Below, one piece after another: positions 1 through 13,261 of a DNA stretch of 64,000 bases. Every line of letters begins with the position of its first letter. Positions within the stretch are counted from its first letter, which is position 1. The stretch is taken from NCBI GenBank assembly GCA_023238725.1, contig CM041538.1, forward strand, positions 14,134,880 through 14,198,879. Direction: 5' to 3'. The notes beneath the pieces were generated by a model. The model had not been told where the DNA came from. It did no database searches and was given only the letters and a program-made list of their open reading frames with translations. A program made the translations under genes and the position numbers. The stretch is from Scortum barcoo (taxonomy: Eukaryota > Chordata > Actinopteri > Centrarchiformes > Terapontidae).

Positions 1-3000
1 AAAAATTTAGAGGTAGGTATAAATTAGAAGAGTGGTTCCCCTGGGATGTCTAAGGACAGACAAAATCAACATTTATAATAAATACCATTTCATGTTTCAT
101 GTTAAGTTTTCAAATGTTTCAAAACAGAATTATTAACAATAAAAAATAAAATTACCACATTAGGGTTAGTTAGGTTAGTTAATGGCAACAGCTCATTGGT
201 GCCAGTTGTCAGAGTGTATAGCAACCAGAAAGAGCAGCTGTCAAAGATTTGTCGTGATAAATACAGCTAAAAGAAATGATGACACATCTCAGCACTCAAC
301 ACAGTCTGAAGACAACCAAAAGAATGTAAATCAAACTGCTTTGGTGAGTGTCAAGTGTCAAATGAAGCAATGCGATAAGTAAGTTAAAGAGACTTGTTGA
401 TATGAAAGTCTTGTCTTAAGTCAGCAAAGATAATGAACATTTAATGTGACTAAAGTAAAAGAGGTCAGTGCATGATGGTGTGTTTGTTGCGTTTGAAAAC
501 CTAAAATTGTACTTTTAAAGAGAATGAAAGACGTCAACCAATTACCAAACAACCTACACTTTATTTTTATTCACTGTTGAGTTTGTTCATTGTTGAGTTC
601 AATATTCATCTGTATACTTACACAACAACTTCTTTTTTGCTATTGAGAATAGGCCTCCAGTATATTATTTTATTCAATAACGAGATTTGGTCACGTTTGA
701 CATGTGAGAGGTGTGTGGCAGGACTGAGGGCTGCCTGGAGGGGTGCCATTAAAAAATGAATGATGTGGATTTATGAATGGGGTAACTATTTATTTGGAAT
801 AAAGGCATATACAGTAGTTGTATGGGAATATTTATAATAGGATTTGGGTCCGGAAAAGTCATTATTCCTTAGACTCTCCTTAAATACCGTATTTTTGCGT
901 GTTTGCCAATGTGAGCTGAGGCAGTCAGGATTTTACAGTCGAGTTAAGTGCATTTTGAAATGTTGCATTACACTTTTTTCCCCCTGTATGTGTGGGTGCT
1001 TTTCAACAAATGCAGAGAGACAAAGACACACACACACACGCTGTCCTGGTTATCAGGATCTCACCCCGCTGTTAGTCTGGGTGCTGAAGCCAAGTTTCCT
1101 CTCCCAGTAAATAGCAGGGTGGGTGACCCCAACAACAGGAGGTGCCAGCCTCTCCAAAACAATTTGCATCAGTTGTCACAAACGGCATGGATGCAGCTGT
1201 AGCTTGGTCCTTGATAACACAAACAAATGTATACATCTAAATAAATCATAACCGGAGGCCTAGACCAGTCTGAATACCACCATCGACCGCTAACACCAAC
1301 AGCAACAGCAAGCAAGCAACAGCCACTGAAATAAACATATCACACAGTAATAGTAAATAATAGAGACCACAGCTTTCCACAGTGCAACTCCTTTTCTGTA
1401 ACTACATCTTTTATACATCCACAAATCTGCAAGATTTAGTAGATAGATTTAGTAGCAGGGAATCTCTGAGTAACCCATTCGTTTTAGTTTGCTGTTTAAC
1501 TGTACACTAACTTGGTGTTAGTTAGTCTTGGTGTTGAACATCTAAAATCATTTTGCTATGTGCATTCTGAAATCTCTCAGTAAAAGTGCCACTAAATCTT
1601 GTATTTTTCCACCAGTTATAACAGTGCCTTATGTGCTGCTGTCTCTTTTTAAAACACTCTGCCTCGTCGCTCACCTATTAGTCTCTCTCTTTGGTTCTCT
1701 CTTGAATTACGTAACTTTATCATCCCACTATCAGAGCATTTCCGTTTATTGAATCATGAGAACCATTCCTACCGTGGAGTTTCAAAAGTGGGCCCCTTAA
1801 TGTTCACATTTCACATTTTCACAACTGGGGAGGAGCTAGGAATGAGTTTTCCTCCCCTACAAAGATGAGTGTGAGCTTATTGATTGACAGCACTGTAGTC
1901 TACTGATAAAAAAAAAGCTTTTATACACAGAATTAACATAAATCAATTCATTATACGCACCTTCTGCACCCATTTCTCTGCTGTGTGCAGTTTGCTGTCA
2001 ATGTGAACTGGCTGCTATTGTAAGATGATGAGCATCTATTTCACTGCATGACATGATAATGTTTCTATTGGCAGGCTGCAAAAGACAGTGCAGCAGATCA
2101 CCTTTCATGGTCAACTGGTGCTGTTGAGACAAAAGACTGCTCACACTCTTCAAGTGAGCAAGGAGCCGAATGCTCTGACAGGCAATAGGTGCTATTAAAT
2201 ATTCATTGACACGTATGGTTGATAGTGTGTCAAGTACAGAATATATCTTAAACAGCTTGACTTGTGAAAATGACAACCTGTCCTCCGCCGTCAGTATTTT
2301 ACTGTGCTTATGTTCAGTTTTCCTTTAAGGCTTTGATATGGCTGCTCTTTCTGTTGAAGGGCAGAGAAACCAGGTTCATCCCCAGTCACAAGCATTGCTT
2401 TCTTTGTGTGTGGGTCTTTAATAATGTGCCTGCTTATCCTCACATAAAAAGCTTTTTCTAAATTTAGCTTTTCAAAAACACTTAAGAAAAAAACAGCCCA
2501 CCATTCTGATCTTCCGTTCTTTGTGTTTTTGCCTTGGACGCAGAAAGAAAATATCTTTTTTCTTTGCATTACATTTCGCCATTATTTTCCTTCTTACACC
2601 TCACACACATACCTTAGCATGCACAAATACTGCATGCATTCCCTGGTTTCTGCTTTACCCTGAAAGCAATAATGTAAAACAGTGAGTCCACTGCAAATGT
2701 GGACCACAGGTGATTTCAGTTTCTGTCTTTTCCTTCATCTCATCTTGACCTTGAAAACCAGTCCACTTAAACAATAGTTGAGAGAAGTGTTACAGTGTAT
2801 CAGGAAATGAGCACAAGTCATTCTACTTCTCAGCACCGCAGCAGCAGAAACACTTTGTCCAGTTGCCCTCAGATTGCCCTTCCTCTGAGCATGTTTTTCT
2901 TATTTGTTTTGCGTGCATGGGTTTATTTTTGAGTATAGGGACTATATTTAGCTGTGCACACGTCCGAATCTCATTTCTGTAAACCAGGCGAGAGGGTGAA

Positions 3001-3129
3001 AGGACCACTGCTTACACACATCTTTACTCAGGAGCAGCATTGTGACAATAAATGCCCATAAGCTACCTTCAGCAGCACTATGGGCGGTGTTGGATGTCTG
3101 GTATTTACAAGAAAATATTATGGTCGGTT
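1..3129. other. Intergenic DNA, no gene seen
   Basis: AT-rich noncoding DNA. The open frames on either strand are short, lack homology that I recognise and have no convincing splice partners. Two adjacent minus-strand frames (1998-2276 and 2291-2569) lie end to end, but neither resembles a family I know. A short CA run lies near 1027. No RNA gene or identifiable transposon was seen. Confidence 0.6.
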
Positions 3130-3147
3130 TGTGTGTGTGTGTGTGTT
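3130..3147. repeat. (TG)n microsatellite
   Basis: About nine TG units in intergenic DNA. Short and unremarkable. Confidence 0.9.
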
Positions 3148-4675
3148 CTCATCTCAGTGATAACACGGCTGTCGGCAGCTCATTGGTAAATCCCGCGGGG
3201 AGGCTGTGACTGGCTCACCGTGTGTGTTTTGCCCATTTCATTCACACCTCATCCATGCCAGACAAAACACACTCACCCAAGGGTAAACAGTCAAGTATAC
3301 GATGTGAGTGCACAAATGCATTCATATCATACATACGCAAATTATGTCAGAATTATCAAAATTAAAAAACGAAATCTTGATTAAAAGTCATGGTTAAATA
3401 TTGTTAAACAATATGAGTCAACAAATGTCTCTGTTACAGCGTGCATGTAAAGAAGGAGGAATTCATTTTTGAATTACATGTTTTTTTGTCTGCTTGATCC
3501 ACACAGTGACTTAATAAAACCTTTCTTTCATCATACCATCATTGTTTTTCATTCATTTTCTCCACTGTGCTCTTGCTGATACATTGAAGACTGCAGAGTC
3601 AAAGATTTTTGCTGATAAAACCAGGACAGCATAGTCCCTTTTTGTTAATGGCTCCATCACGTGAAAAGGACACTGGATGTCCCTGTTATGCTGTGAAGCA
3701 GTGACTTTATTTATTCACAGATTAGATTGTCACCTGCTGAGTATGTTGAGTGCATAAGCCCTCATCTCCATCTGAACATAAGCACATGGCTTTTACTCAT
3801 TACCAATGATGGCACTGACAAAGAGGATGTACATTTGTTTATTACTTTTGTTTAAGGCTTAGGTTTAGGCTAACATAAAAACCCAACATGCAACAGTTCC
3901 CAGATCATGTGCTCAACAGATTCACCAGTCAAGATGCAGTGGCATAAAGATAAAAATGCAAAAAGCAATCACTACTTGAATCAAATAAAAAAAAAAAACT
4001 GCTCATGATCTTGGGCATGTCATGCCACCTAAACATATGATAAAGATAGTGAGGGGTTGCACAGGGAATAGTGTAATATAATGACAGTGTAAACCGTTTC
4101 TTATTGCAGGATACAAATGCACGCACAGCCATTAGCCTGCTATAATCCTAAGACTGTGTCTGTGAGCCGGTACAGAGATGGAGGCTTGAGTAGCATGAGT
4201 ACAAAGCCTGCTCTGTAAGGGGGTTAGCCGGGTCCTTATGGGGTTGTAGATGTAATATCCCAGATCAAAGTTCATGATACGGCTGTGTAACATGAAGATG
4301 TTGTGAGACAGCATTGACAGAGGGGAAACAATGGTCTCATTTAGGAGGCCAGTCAGTGCCAGAGTTGGCTGCTTCTCGTCTCCACATAGAGAGGAACAGG
4401 TCATGCAAGCTACAGCTACTGCACATGGCGGAGATGAAAGATGTGGAGAGCGGCAGTCAGACCGACACCAGTTATTTACTGCGTCTCTGACTTGGTGCTT
4501 GGTTTGTTTCTCCAGGGTTTTTCTTTTTCACTTCAGACTGAGTTGAACTCAACCAATTAGTGTTGAGCCAAGCAGAGTTTAGTTCAGAAACTGCGTCCGG
4601 CTTCAAAATACATCCAAGATAAAAATAATATCCAAACTTTACAAAGAGATGTCTGAAAAGCTCTAAACAGCCAAC

Positions 4676-4700
4676 CCAAACCAAACCAAACCAAACCAAA
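4676..4700. repeat. (CCAAA)5 pentanucleotide repeat
   Basis: Five perfect tandem CCAAA units, preceded by an imperfect one. Simple sequence; no function is suggested. Confidence 0.9.
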
Positions 4701-4860
4701 AGAATAGAAAACAACAAGCCAAGTGTCAAAAGTGCTGCAACTTATGTTCCCTGTAATGTGCAGAAGCTGCTGTGTAACTGCAGCTCTTGTTACCTTTCTA
4801 GCATTTCAGGTGGTTGCAGGTTGAAGATTTCGACTGGACCTGGTTTCTGAGGCCTCAAAT

Positions 4861-4882
4861 TGTGTGTGTGTGTGTGTGTGTG
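4861..4882. repeat. (TG)11 microsatellite
   Basis: Perfect dinucleotide run of eleven TG units in intergenic DNA. Confidence 0.95.
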
Positions 4883-6848
4883 GCATTGTGTGTCTTTACT
4901 AATGACAAGTTTGTTTATATTGGATATCTAAAGGAAATGTATGACCTGTTGATTGTATTATATTATTGAGTAAAACTTTCTGTATTCTGTTAAGAAAATA
5001 AAAAAATTACAAAGCGGATAGTGTGACCATGAATATAGTCACATTATGTTGAATTTACCATTTTGTACGTGATAAACTTTTTACCAAGTCCTCCAATTTA
5101 AATGATGAAATATGTCATTTGTAAGGTTGTCAAAATAATGCATTTTGATTAAGTAATTACAGAAAAAATAATGTGCCAAAAAAATTCAACCAGATTACCC
5201 CTTGACCCCATATATCATGTACATCTTATGATACCATACCATGCCAGTTTCAACCCAGGAGTGCAGCAGTTGTATATGTAAATAGTGTGGTAAATAGTTT
5301 AAATAAAAAAATACTAATTAAAAACTAATTACATGTCATGTAATTAGTTTCATTAAAAATCCTAATTGATTGACAGCTATAGTAAGAGCCATAGTATTAT
5401 ACTAAGTATTAGTTAAGTATTAGTATTGCAGATTGCAGATTGCAGATTTTAACTATCTGAATGCTCCCTATGTAGATATGAACAGCATATTCTAAAAACA
5501 AGACAATTCTTAGTTTTGGGTGATTCTACAATCATGAAAACAAAATTATGAATATTATGTTCCATTTTTGCAATAGATCCTCCTAAATCTTACTCACTGT
5601 ATACTGGTTTTGGTTTGGGTTCTCACATGAAGTACGTTACCTTATCCCAGGCATTGATTCTTTTACCTGCAACAAACACCATGATTGTATGTGTAACAGT
5701 GGATTGAAGAAAAAACAAACAAATCAACAGAATGCACAAAGAGCTCACAAATAAACAGCGCCATTACAAGTTTTGGACAGAATTAGAGTCTGTTATGTAA
5801 GGCCAGCCCTCTTTAATCTTTAACTTCACTTTGTAAAGCATGAATAATGTGTTTGTGTGAACTTAACCAACTTACCAAGTTCACTTACGTAACAAGGCCT
5901 GTTGGAGTTTCAATGCGTGTGTACTAAGCCAAATACGTCCAGCGGCATTAGTCAGTTTATTTGTTCATTGTGTTTTGCCAAAAGGCCTTTAGGAGCTTCA
6001 TGTGATACTAACACATCAGGATAGCAATTAGGGTCAACTAGGCGTAGATTTGTTGAAGCACCAGTACATCTGATGGTGATTTCAAGCCTGAAATAACAGA
6101 CCGGGGAGATCAGTTACAAGCTGCTTATTCGTATTCAGTGTTTTCAGCAGAGGTTGAGAGACAGAGCAGGAGATTCAGAAAGAGACGATCTGCGGCTCAA
6201 TATATAAGCCAGAAAGGGCAAAGCTGGTTCCTTTCACTAGATCATACACCACAGTCCTATTAAGCAGAACCAACTTAATGAAATAAAGGGTCAGGATCTA
6301 AGTTCCTATCACACAGAATGAGGTCACTCTGAACTCACAAAAAAATGATGAAAACTCATAAAACCAATAAGTCACTTTCTCATTATTTGTGGTGTGAGTC
6401 AGTGCTACCTCGCCTACTCCGGGGTTCTGCTGTATTCCAGAGACTATTGATCCCGGCACTCTAATGCAATCTGGCTCCCCGTTCACCGCTCATTGACGCA
6501 GGGGTTTTAGACTAATGCCTCCTGAATAAACACTGATGTGATCATGTGCAATAAATTTGAACAAATGGGGCAAAACAACAACAGCCAGAGAACAGCATGA
6601 GCCTAAAAAACAGGCAAACAGTACCTGTAAAAACAAAAAAACAAAAACAGGTTCAATGTGGTGCTGCCATAAGCATCAGACAATATCCTGCATCATGTGG
6701 GCACAAAGTTTTAGTTACATAGTGTAGTATATCTGTCTAATAGTCTGAAATGACAGCTCTTATAGCATAATAACAGTTAATATAAACTACTTCATATATA
6801 ATTAAAATAATAATTTTATATATAACTGAAATTATAATTGTCCACATT

Positions 6849-6943
6849 GTTACGTTACGTTACGATTGCTTGCCACGTTACGTTACGTTACGTTAATCGT
6901 TACGTTACGTTACGTTACGTTACGTTACGTTACGTTACGTTAC
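6849..6943. repeat. (GTTAC)n pentanucleotide array
   Basis: Tandem GTTAC units in three blocks. About three units lie at 6849-6864 and about three to four at 6877-6895. Nine perfect units lie at 6899-6943. Short unrelated interruptions separate the blocks. The unit contains a CpG across each junction (ACGT), which is unusual for a vertebrate microsatellite. The uniform last block suggests recent expansion. The 15-25 bp spacing separates it from direct-repeat/spacer arrays. Confidence 0.95.
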
Positions 6944-7095
6944 CATTGTGTCGCATCATTTGGCGATAGATAGTAACTTAACAAACATTTATTTGAATGA
7001 AAATCTTTTAGATCATTTAAATATCTCTAAAATAAGAAAATGCTGCATTTTTGCTTCAGTTTTTCAGAGGAGCTAAATTTGTTTTCCAAACAAAA

Positions 7096-7423
7096 TCATT
7101 CATTCATTATCTATACCTGCTTTATCCTGACACACATGGTCACAGGGCGAGAGGCAGGGTACACCCTGGACTGGACACCAGTCAGTTACAGGGCTGACAT
7201 AGAAAGACAAACAAACCACTCACATTCACACCTAGGGGCAATTTAGAGTCACCAATTAACCTAACCTGCATGTCTTTGGATTGTGGGAGGAAGCTGGAGT
7301 ACCCAAAGCGTACAGGGAACATAGAACATTCAAACTCCACACAGAAGGGCCTGGTCAGCCTGGGTTTGAACCCAGAACCCTCTTGCTGTGAGGTAACAGT
7401 GCTTACCACTACACCGCTGTGTA
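7096..7423 (-). mobile_element. tRNA-derived SINE with L2-like tail, full length
   Basis: Read on the minus strand, the element starts with a tRNA-like head: an A-box-like TGTAGTGGTAAGCA, then a B box GGTTCAAACCC (plus-strand positions 7362-7372). A conserved body follows (TGTGTGGAGTTTGAATGTTC; ...CCAAAGACATGCAGGTTA; ...CCAGGGTGTACCCTGCC). It ends in an L2-like tail (GGATAAAGCAGGTATAGATAATG) and short ATGA repeats. This matches the common teleost tRNA SINE/L2-tail layout, of which the cichlid AFC family is one example. The family name is from memory. It should be transcribed by RNA polymerase III and mobilised by an L2-type LINE. Confidence 0.85.
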
Positions 7424-7802
7424 CACAAACAATATCAATGCTCTGGTATTGTTAATGAAAAGTATAAGAGTAATCAATAGATTACATAAAAAATGCATTT
7501 TGACTTACTTACATATATACTGAGGCTACTACTACAACAACATTCTGTTCATTTTGTTAGGGCGCAGATCTAATTTGTATGAATGCTGATGAAAATGGGG
7601 ACAAAAGAAAACAGGGACCTCATGTCAGTGCATCAGTTTTGACAGAAGATTCTCATTATATGAGAATTATTATATCATCATATGAACGAACATGGGATGT
7701 GGGAATTCATCGCGTGCTGGCCATCTGGAGCACGGGAAGTTTTCCCAGTGGGCCACTACGCAATTTGGGCCAGTACAAAGGAAAAATGCATGCACATGCA
7801 CG

Positions 7803-7822
7803 CACACACACACACACACACA
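7803..7822. repeat. (CA)10 microsatellite
   Basis: Perfect CA run that produces spurious His-Thr and Val-Cys open frames on the two strands. Confidence 0.95.
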
Positions 7823-10756
7823 GAGGACTGTCCAGTAGTGACCTGCCCAGTATGGATCATAGTATTTAAAGAGGAAAAGTATGTATAAAAACAATATAAA
7901 TAAATAAAACTAATAAAAGACTTAAATTGATAAATCACTTTATAAAATATGCAAAATATCGGCATAAACAAATCTGTTGTAAGTATAATGTAATAAATAA
8001 CAAGTCAATAAATTGATATTACTTGTGTATTTACTCTTTACAGTATTTATTCAAGAGTTTGGCATTTACTGTACAATAAACTGATTATATCTCTCAGCTT
8101 CAGAGTTAGACCATTAGAGAGTTAGTTAGATCGGCTATGTTTTGCACAGATGCTCTCAGTGGGCGACAGTCTTTAGCTATCGATTTCCGTGCAGTAGATT
8201 GCCATTGACTTTGCAAAAGGAGATTAAAATGTCATGCAGTGGAGGGATGAATCTGACTGAGAAATAACTAATGGCCTCCAACAGTTTCCATGAGTCACTC
8301 GGGAAAGAAGTTAAGTTCTTCACTTGATTTCTGCACTCTGTTGCCTTAACGAAGACTTTGGTTTGATACGATAAGCAAAAGGAGTTTCTTTCAGAAAAAT
8401 CAATGTGTGTATACATGAACCTAGGTGGGATATAAATTATGTCTGTTAAAAGTGCCAATCACTGGCCTAGTATTTATTTATTTTTCTGCAGAGAATATCA
8501 TAAAAATAGAAAAAATAAAACAAGTGAAAAACATGTTATGTAAGTGTTCTTCCACCTGGCTCAGGCTAAGGCTGAAAGACGGAGGAACAATGGTTATCAG
8601 CATGATGTGCGGCTGTATTTGGGTTTAAAGCGATAATTTGATTGAATGCCAAAAGAGCAAGGAGACGGGGGCATGCAATGCAAATTACTGAAATTGAAAA
8701 GACTTTTGAAAAAGTTGCCCCACTCTCAATACATGTGTACTTTTCATCAACCTTCTCCTTGTTGATCATTCACACTGACTTTGTTTGACACATTCTGCAC
8801 CGAGAGCCATAACATTTAGACAAATATCAGGATATGCTTCTCTCTTTTCATTTTCATTTCCTCACTGCCGTTTGGACAGTTTTTTACTTTTATGTCAGTA
8901 GTTGATTTTGACATTTACCTTTGTACTATTCTTTGTGATTTGACATGTGAAGTTCATCCACAGGGATACATAAAGTATCTTTCTATATATTTTAAAATGA
9001 TTTTTGTAGACATGGATATTTATTGAATAACACACAACTGAAAAAGAAATGTTACAGATAGTGGTTCTTAAAATGGATGGAGAATCTGGAGTGTGTATGT
9101 TCTGCTGCTTTCTCTGCAGTGATGGGAGCTTTAAAGCAAAGATGACAGTAAAAAGTCTGTAGTTTGTGTTTGTGTAGAGGTCTCGTATTTGCTCAAATGA
9201 TCTATTTGCCATTTACCATGCTGACATCAGTCTTCAAAATGCTTCAGATACAATCTAAATTTCGGGATTGGGTGTCAGCGAGTATACCAAACTATGTACC
9301 AGTCTAGTACCATATTTTATAACCCCCCCAAAAAAATCACTTTGTGTAACTGAAAATCAAATTTTCTCTGCCACTTCAAAGCAGAAGCCTACACAGCAAG
9401 CTCGGCTGTGTTGCCACCATGGATGTATTATGGCTGACCTTTGGCAACTATTGTTTTAGATCAGTGAAGAAGAAATGATTACAGGTTATTTATTACGTTA
9501 TGATAGCAAACAGCAACACTGCAGTGCTAACAGAGAGTGTTACATTAGTCAGAGCAAAACATCAGCAATTTGGTAATATTGAACTCTGTAAAAATCTCAG
9601 CAACACGACGGCAATGTGTACAGTATGCAAGGCTACAGTTTTGAGGGGTGGCACTAACTAGGTGCTGGTCATTGAAAATGTGCCATGAATCATTTGGAGC
9701 CAGGGTACAGTTTGCCAGGTTGTAAAAACTCTGAAAACCGCTGTCCCCAAACTAAACTAAAGACAATGAACGCATTTGATGTAGGCTAAAAGATGTGCAG
9801 GTTATTAGCTTTAAAACCAACATATTGTACTGTTATTGTACTTGGTATCTATTGATATGCAAGTTCAGTGTTCCAACTTTTTTTCTTTCCAATACTGATT
9901 CTGTAACCTGAACTACTGCTGAGTTTCAGTGTATGAAAGCACAAATGCAGTGTGAAATGTGTCATGTCCACCGGTTCTGTTTTTCACAATATTTCTCAAT
10001 AAAGAGACCGCAAAAAAATTTCCAACCTGTAAATGTCTTTACATTTGTGTAAGAAACAGAGAGGCTCAGTAACCTTTACGGATAGACGGAAAAGAAGCCA
10101 CGTTGTTTGCCCCTGCGTGCACATCAGTTACTCTTCACACTAAATTCAAGCCTAATTTTCTCAACTTTAATTCACTCATCAGGGGGACAGATTCATAGCT
10201 GCAATCACAACTCATTGTGAAGTTGTTTGAGCTGCAGTTGACATTTAAGGCATTATGTTTTCATCTCAGCAGCCTGTCACTATATAAAGCACTAGCTGGC
10301 TTGATGAGAGATACATAATGTGATGAAAGTATGAACTAGTGCACTCTTCCCCTCTGCAGCCCCTCCCCCCAAGACTGAAGTCCTTAATCAACATTTGGAG
10401 TTAACCCTTGCCTCCATTTAACACATAATAATCATAAATAATAAACATAACAAATGTTGGATGTAGGCACATTACTGCTAGGAGCTCAAGTCAGAATGCT
10501 GATATACACACAATGACCATTTTTGAGTTTAGCATGTGAGCATAAAAAACATTTACTTCCTCGCACTAAACACAAATTACAACTGAGGCTGATAGGAAGG
10601 TCATTAGTTTTGCAGGTATTTGGTCACAAACTTAAGTATCAGACAGTCATATTTTGACTGGCTGGTGATCCTGAATGAAATGTTGTGAAATCATCATGGA
10701 ATCGTCATGAGGTTTTATCCTCTGGCGAAACATTATCCAGATATTTAATTGGATGA
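7823..10756. other. Intergenic DNA, no gene seen
   Basis: Noncoding, AT-rich DNA with no splice-supported exon, RNA gene or transposon that I can name. The frame at 8895-9212 on the minus strand is the longest here. It is low in recognisable features and is probably chance. Confidence 0.55.
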
Positions 10757-11195
10757 ATGACTCGCCAACCTTTAAAGGGCGCTACAAGAGGGGTCAGGGG
10801 ATCATGTAATGGGTCTGGTAAGGACGGAGACTCGGAGAAGACACGAGGCACAGTGAGGACATTCAGCCAGGCAGTCATACGCGGAAGGTCAGTCCGAGGG
10901 GAGGCAACAGTACGGACAGGGGGCAGGCAAGAATCCAAAAACAGGGAGATGTGAGCGAGGTGAAAAAAGCCAAAGGAAAACAAACACTAGGAGGAATGCT
11001 GGAAGACGATGAACACATGGGGAAGAGCAAAGACAACCTGACAGAGGAGCAGGGGAAACGAGGGGCTATATAACAGGGGAGGCTGATGGCAATAATCAGG
11101 GGCAGGTGAGTGAGGAAACCAGGTGGAGTTTTAGGGTTAGGGTTAGGGGAGGCAGTACACACAGGAGGACAGGAACTGAAAAGACAGGAAAGGTT
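10757..11195. repeat. Probable interspersed repeat, family unnamed
   Basis: GC-richer block than its surroundings. It carries phrases such as 'gggagatgtgagcgagg', 'acatggggaagagcaaagac' and 'ggggctatataacagggga'. These resemble, from memory, a dispersed repeat common in percomorph genomes. It explains the serine/proline-rich frame on the minus strand (10875-11300). I cannot assign a class. The TATATAA motif could belong to an LTR or to a promoter-like part of a DNA element. Boundaries are approximate. Confidence 0.4.
11131..11149. repeat. Short interstitial telomere-like repeat (TTAGGG)3
   Basis: Three consecutive vertebrate telomere units inside the repeat-like block. A shorter reverse-strand pair, CCCTAACCCTA, lies at about 27904-27914. 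Such short internal runs commonly arise during double-strand break repair or by chance. Confidence 0.8.
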
Positions 11196-11249
11196 AGTGC
11201 TACAAAATAAAGCAGGAAACGGAATGGGTAATACACACAGGATGTTACA

Positions 11250-11350
11250 GAGCACTGAAGTCATAAGGATCCATCTTCTGGGCCACATGAATGTCTGCAC
11301 AAAGTTTCATGGCAGTCCATCGAACAGTTGTTTCAGTCTGGTTCTCAGAA
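11250..11350 (+). repeat. Relic of a dispersed teleost repeat
   Basis: Contains 'catgaatgtctgcacaaagt', then 'ttcatggcagtccatcgaac' and 'ttgtttcagtctgg'. I recognise this, from memory, as a degenerate copy of a dispersed fish repeat with the wording 'atgaatgtctgtaccaaatttcatggcaatccatccaatagttg'-like segments. It is probably a non-autonomous DNA element. The family name and ends are uncertain. Confidence 0.5.
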
Positions 11351-12707
11351 GTATATTGTCAGAATTAAATAGAAGCATTGGACATTTTCTTATTAACTAG
11401 ATTTGCCCGAGTACAGGAAATATCACACTAATAGTGTAATAAGGCCTCTGCTGTAGCCGCAAGCCACAAAATGGAAGTGGAGAAATGTCTATATAAACTC
11501 CACTTCCCAGCCTGTGGAATCTGAAATAGATAAGAATGAGTGGCTGCTATTGTGAAGATACGTTGAGCGCTGCTCTTAAAGGGATTTCAGTTATTCTCTT
11601 GCCAGTAGCGATGGATTAACCAAGAGAAAGAGGACTTGTGCCAGTCAGAAACTCAGTGGAGCACATGAGATTATGTTGGTTTTGAAGCCTATTGATCTCA
11701 AGGTGATCCTCCATGCAAATTCCCCTCCAAACCGCAAGGCGCAGATTCAAAATGCAGTATGTGCATGCGTGCCTGTACACCCATCAAAGCCCCACAGCAA
11801 AGGCAGACACTTAAGATTCTGACTTTGAGGACTCTGTTTATGTGGTCTCACAAAGCTCGTCAAGCTTCATGGACAGAAATGTCCAAAGTCATAAAATGCT
11901 TTGTGAATCAAACCTAGTAAACAGCATCAGTGTAAACTTCCAAAAAGGCTGCATTTATTGAAATCAGCTTGGGTAAATCCATTTCCTTCCAAAGAAATAG
12001 TGTGCAAATAGTTATAGTGATTTTGTATTCAGATGATGAGATCTGTGCTTTTTTAAGTCTGTGCATTAAAAATGTAATTTGCTATGTTCAATTCACAAGC
12101 AAATGATAAGCATAATATTCACAATGGAATGTATGAGTTGGCCACAAATCAGCTGTCTGGTAAAAAAATCAAGCTAAGATGCAGATATTGTTTTAATAAC
12201 ACAGCTTTCTTTACTCAAGAGCATTTGTCATTGGGGGCTCGAGTGGCATTTTGTTTTCCTCATGTGCTGTGCAGCTTAATAACCTTTTGCCTTGCTTTCA
12301 CAGGTCTGTACATTTCCGTTTTGTGGCAGAACTACGAAAAAGTGCAATTATAATGCCTGTCCCCAAGAAACCTCATCTTTAGGCCAGCAGTTGTTACTAT
12401 TTTAAACAATTGTACAGTTGCACAGTGTGTAAGCACTCAGCGGTTTAGTGCAGCTAAAAAGCTAATATGTTGATGATCTCATCAGATTGTTGTTTGTTGA
12501 GCATGCTGCCACCACGCATCATCTTGAATTCCCTGCAGCAGACAGAGGTGGAGACCTTCATCATTAAATAGCACTCATTTTTGAGCAACAGCATCCAGCG
12601 GGTCAGACTTAACAAGACCCTGTCAGAGGCTGTGATCATCAGTGTTGGCACTAATCAGGGTTGTGTGAGTTTGCATGTTCTCATTTGCAGCCTAATGTTA
12701 CGTGTGC
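11351..12707. other. Intergenic DNA, no gene seen
   Basis: Noncoding DNA without a recognisable exon, RNA or transposon. The small frames at 12084-12353 and 12454-12651 have no features I recognise. Confidence 0.55.
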
Positions 12708-12910
12708 AGTAGGGCTGCAGCTAATAAATATTCTCATTGTTGATTCATCTGTCAATTATTTTTGCAATTTATGTCAATTGTTTTTGTTTATGAAATGTCA
12801 GATCCAAAAATATACTACTACAAAAATATATTGAAATGATATGATGGATGATGATATGATTGTATATTTTCTGATTAATGTGCTGTTCACTGAGTAATTG
12901 ATCAATTAGG
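12708..12910 (+). mobile_element. MITE-like repeat relic ('GGGCTGCAACTAA' family)
   Basis: Starts with 'tagggctgcagctaataaat', followed by alternating 'gattaatc/tcaattat'-type AT motifs and 'tatgaaatgtcaga', and ends near 'taattgatcaattag'. This is the layout of a very common teleost non-autonomous element that begins GGGCTGCAACTAACGATTATTTT. The copy is diverged. A reverse-orientation copy lies at about 19940-20100. The DNA-transposon class is inferred from memory, without visible target-site duplications. Confidence 0.6.
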
Positions 12911-13070
12911 ATCAGCGTTATTGGCCATGCAAAGAATTTGACTTGCTTGTTTTCATTGCTCTAAGTGCATTTACACAAACATCAACATGACAGCTAAGAA
13001 CAAGTACAACAGAGCTGAACAATATACATCTATATTTAAATATACGTGTATAAATATATCTAAAACCACC
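12908..13070 (+). repeat. Possible dispersed repeat ('ttattggccatg..aatttgactt')
   Basis: Contains 'cgttattggccatgcaaaga' then 'atttgacttgcttgtttt', followed by an AT-rich, A-heavy stretch. A similar arrangement ('tttatttgccatgtacacaa' followed by A-rich sequence) occurs at about 23125-23345. Together they suggest two diverged copies of one fish repeat. Class and ends are unknown. Confidence 0.35.
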
Positions 13071-13261
13071 AATGACCGACAAAATAATTATAAAATGTCT
13101 ATATGTACAAGTCAAATGTTTCAACTGTTGTCAACTCATCCATTTATCGACATCCACGCATAAGTGTATCAGCCAAAACACTCAATCTATTTCTGTCACG
13201 TGTTTACTCATGAGATCATTCTGGCTGACCGATTACATGACTGCAAATCACTAACATTTAG

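Larger units (their letters stand above)
3148..6848. other. Intergenic DNA, no gene seen
   Basis: AT-rich noncoding DNA with no supported gene. It contains five CCAAA units at 4676-4700 and a (TG)11 run at 4861-4882. The stretch at 4900-5450 is very AT-rich. Open frames are short and unrecognised. Confidence 0.6.

Noticed and set aside
6849..6943. Possible CRISPR-like array
   Set aside because: The units are 5 bp, tandem and without unique spacers, in vertebrate DNA.
10875..11300. 141-residue minus-strand frame rich in Ser, Pro and Cys
   Set aside because: It lies in a GC-richer repeat-like block, has no splice context or known domain, and its composition follows the purine-rich strand opposite.
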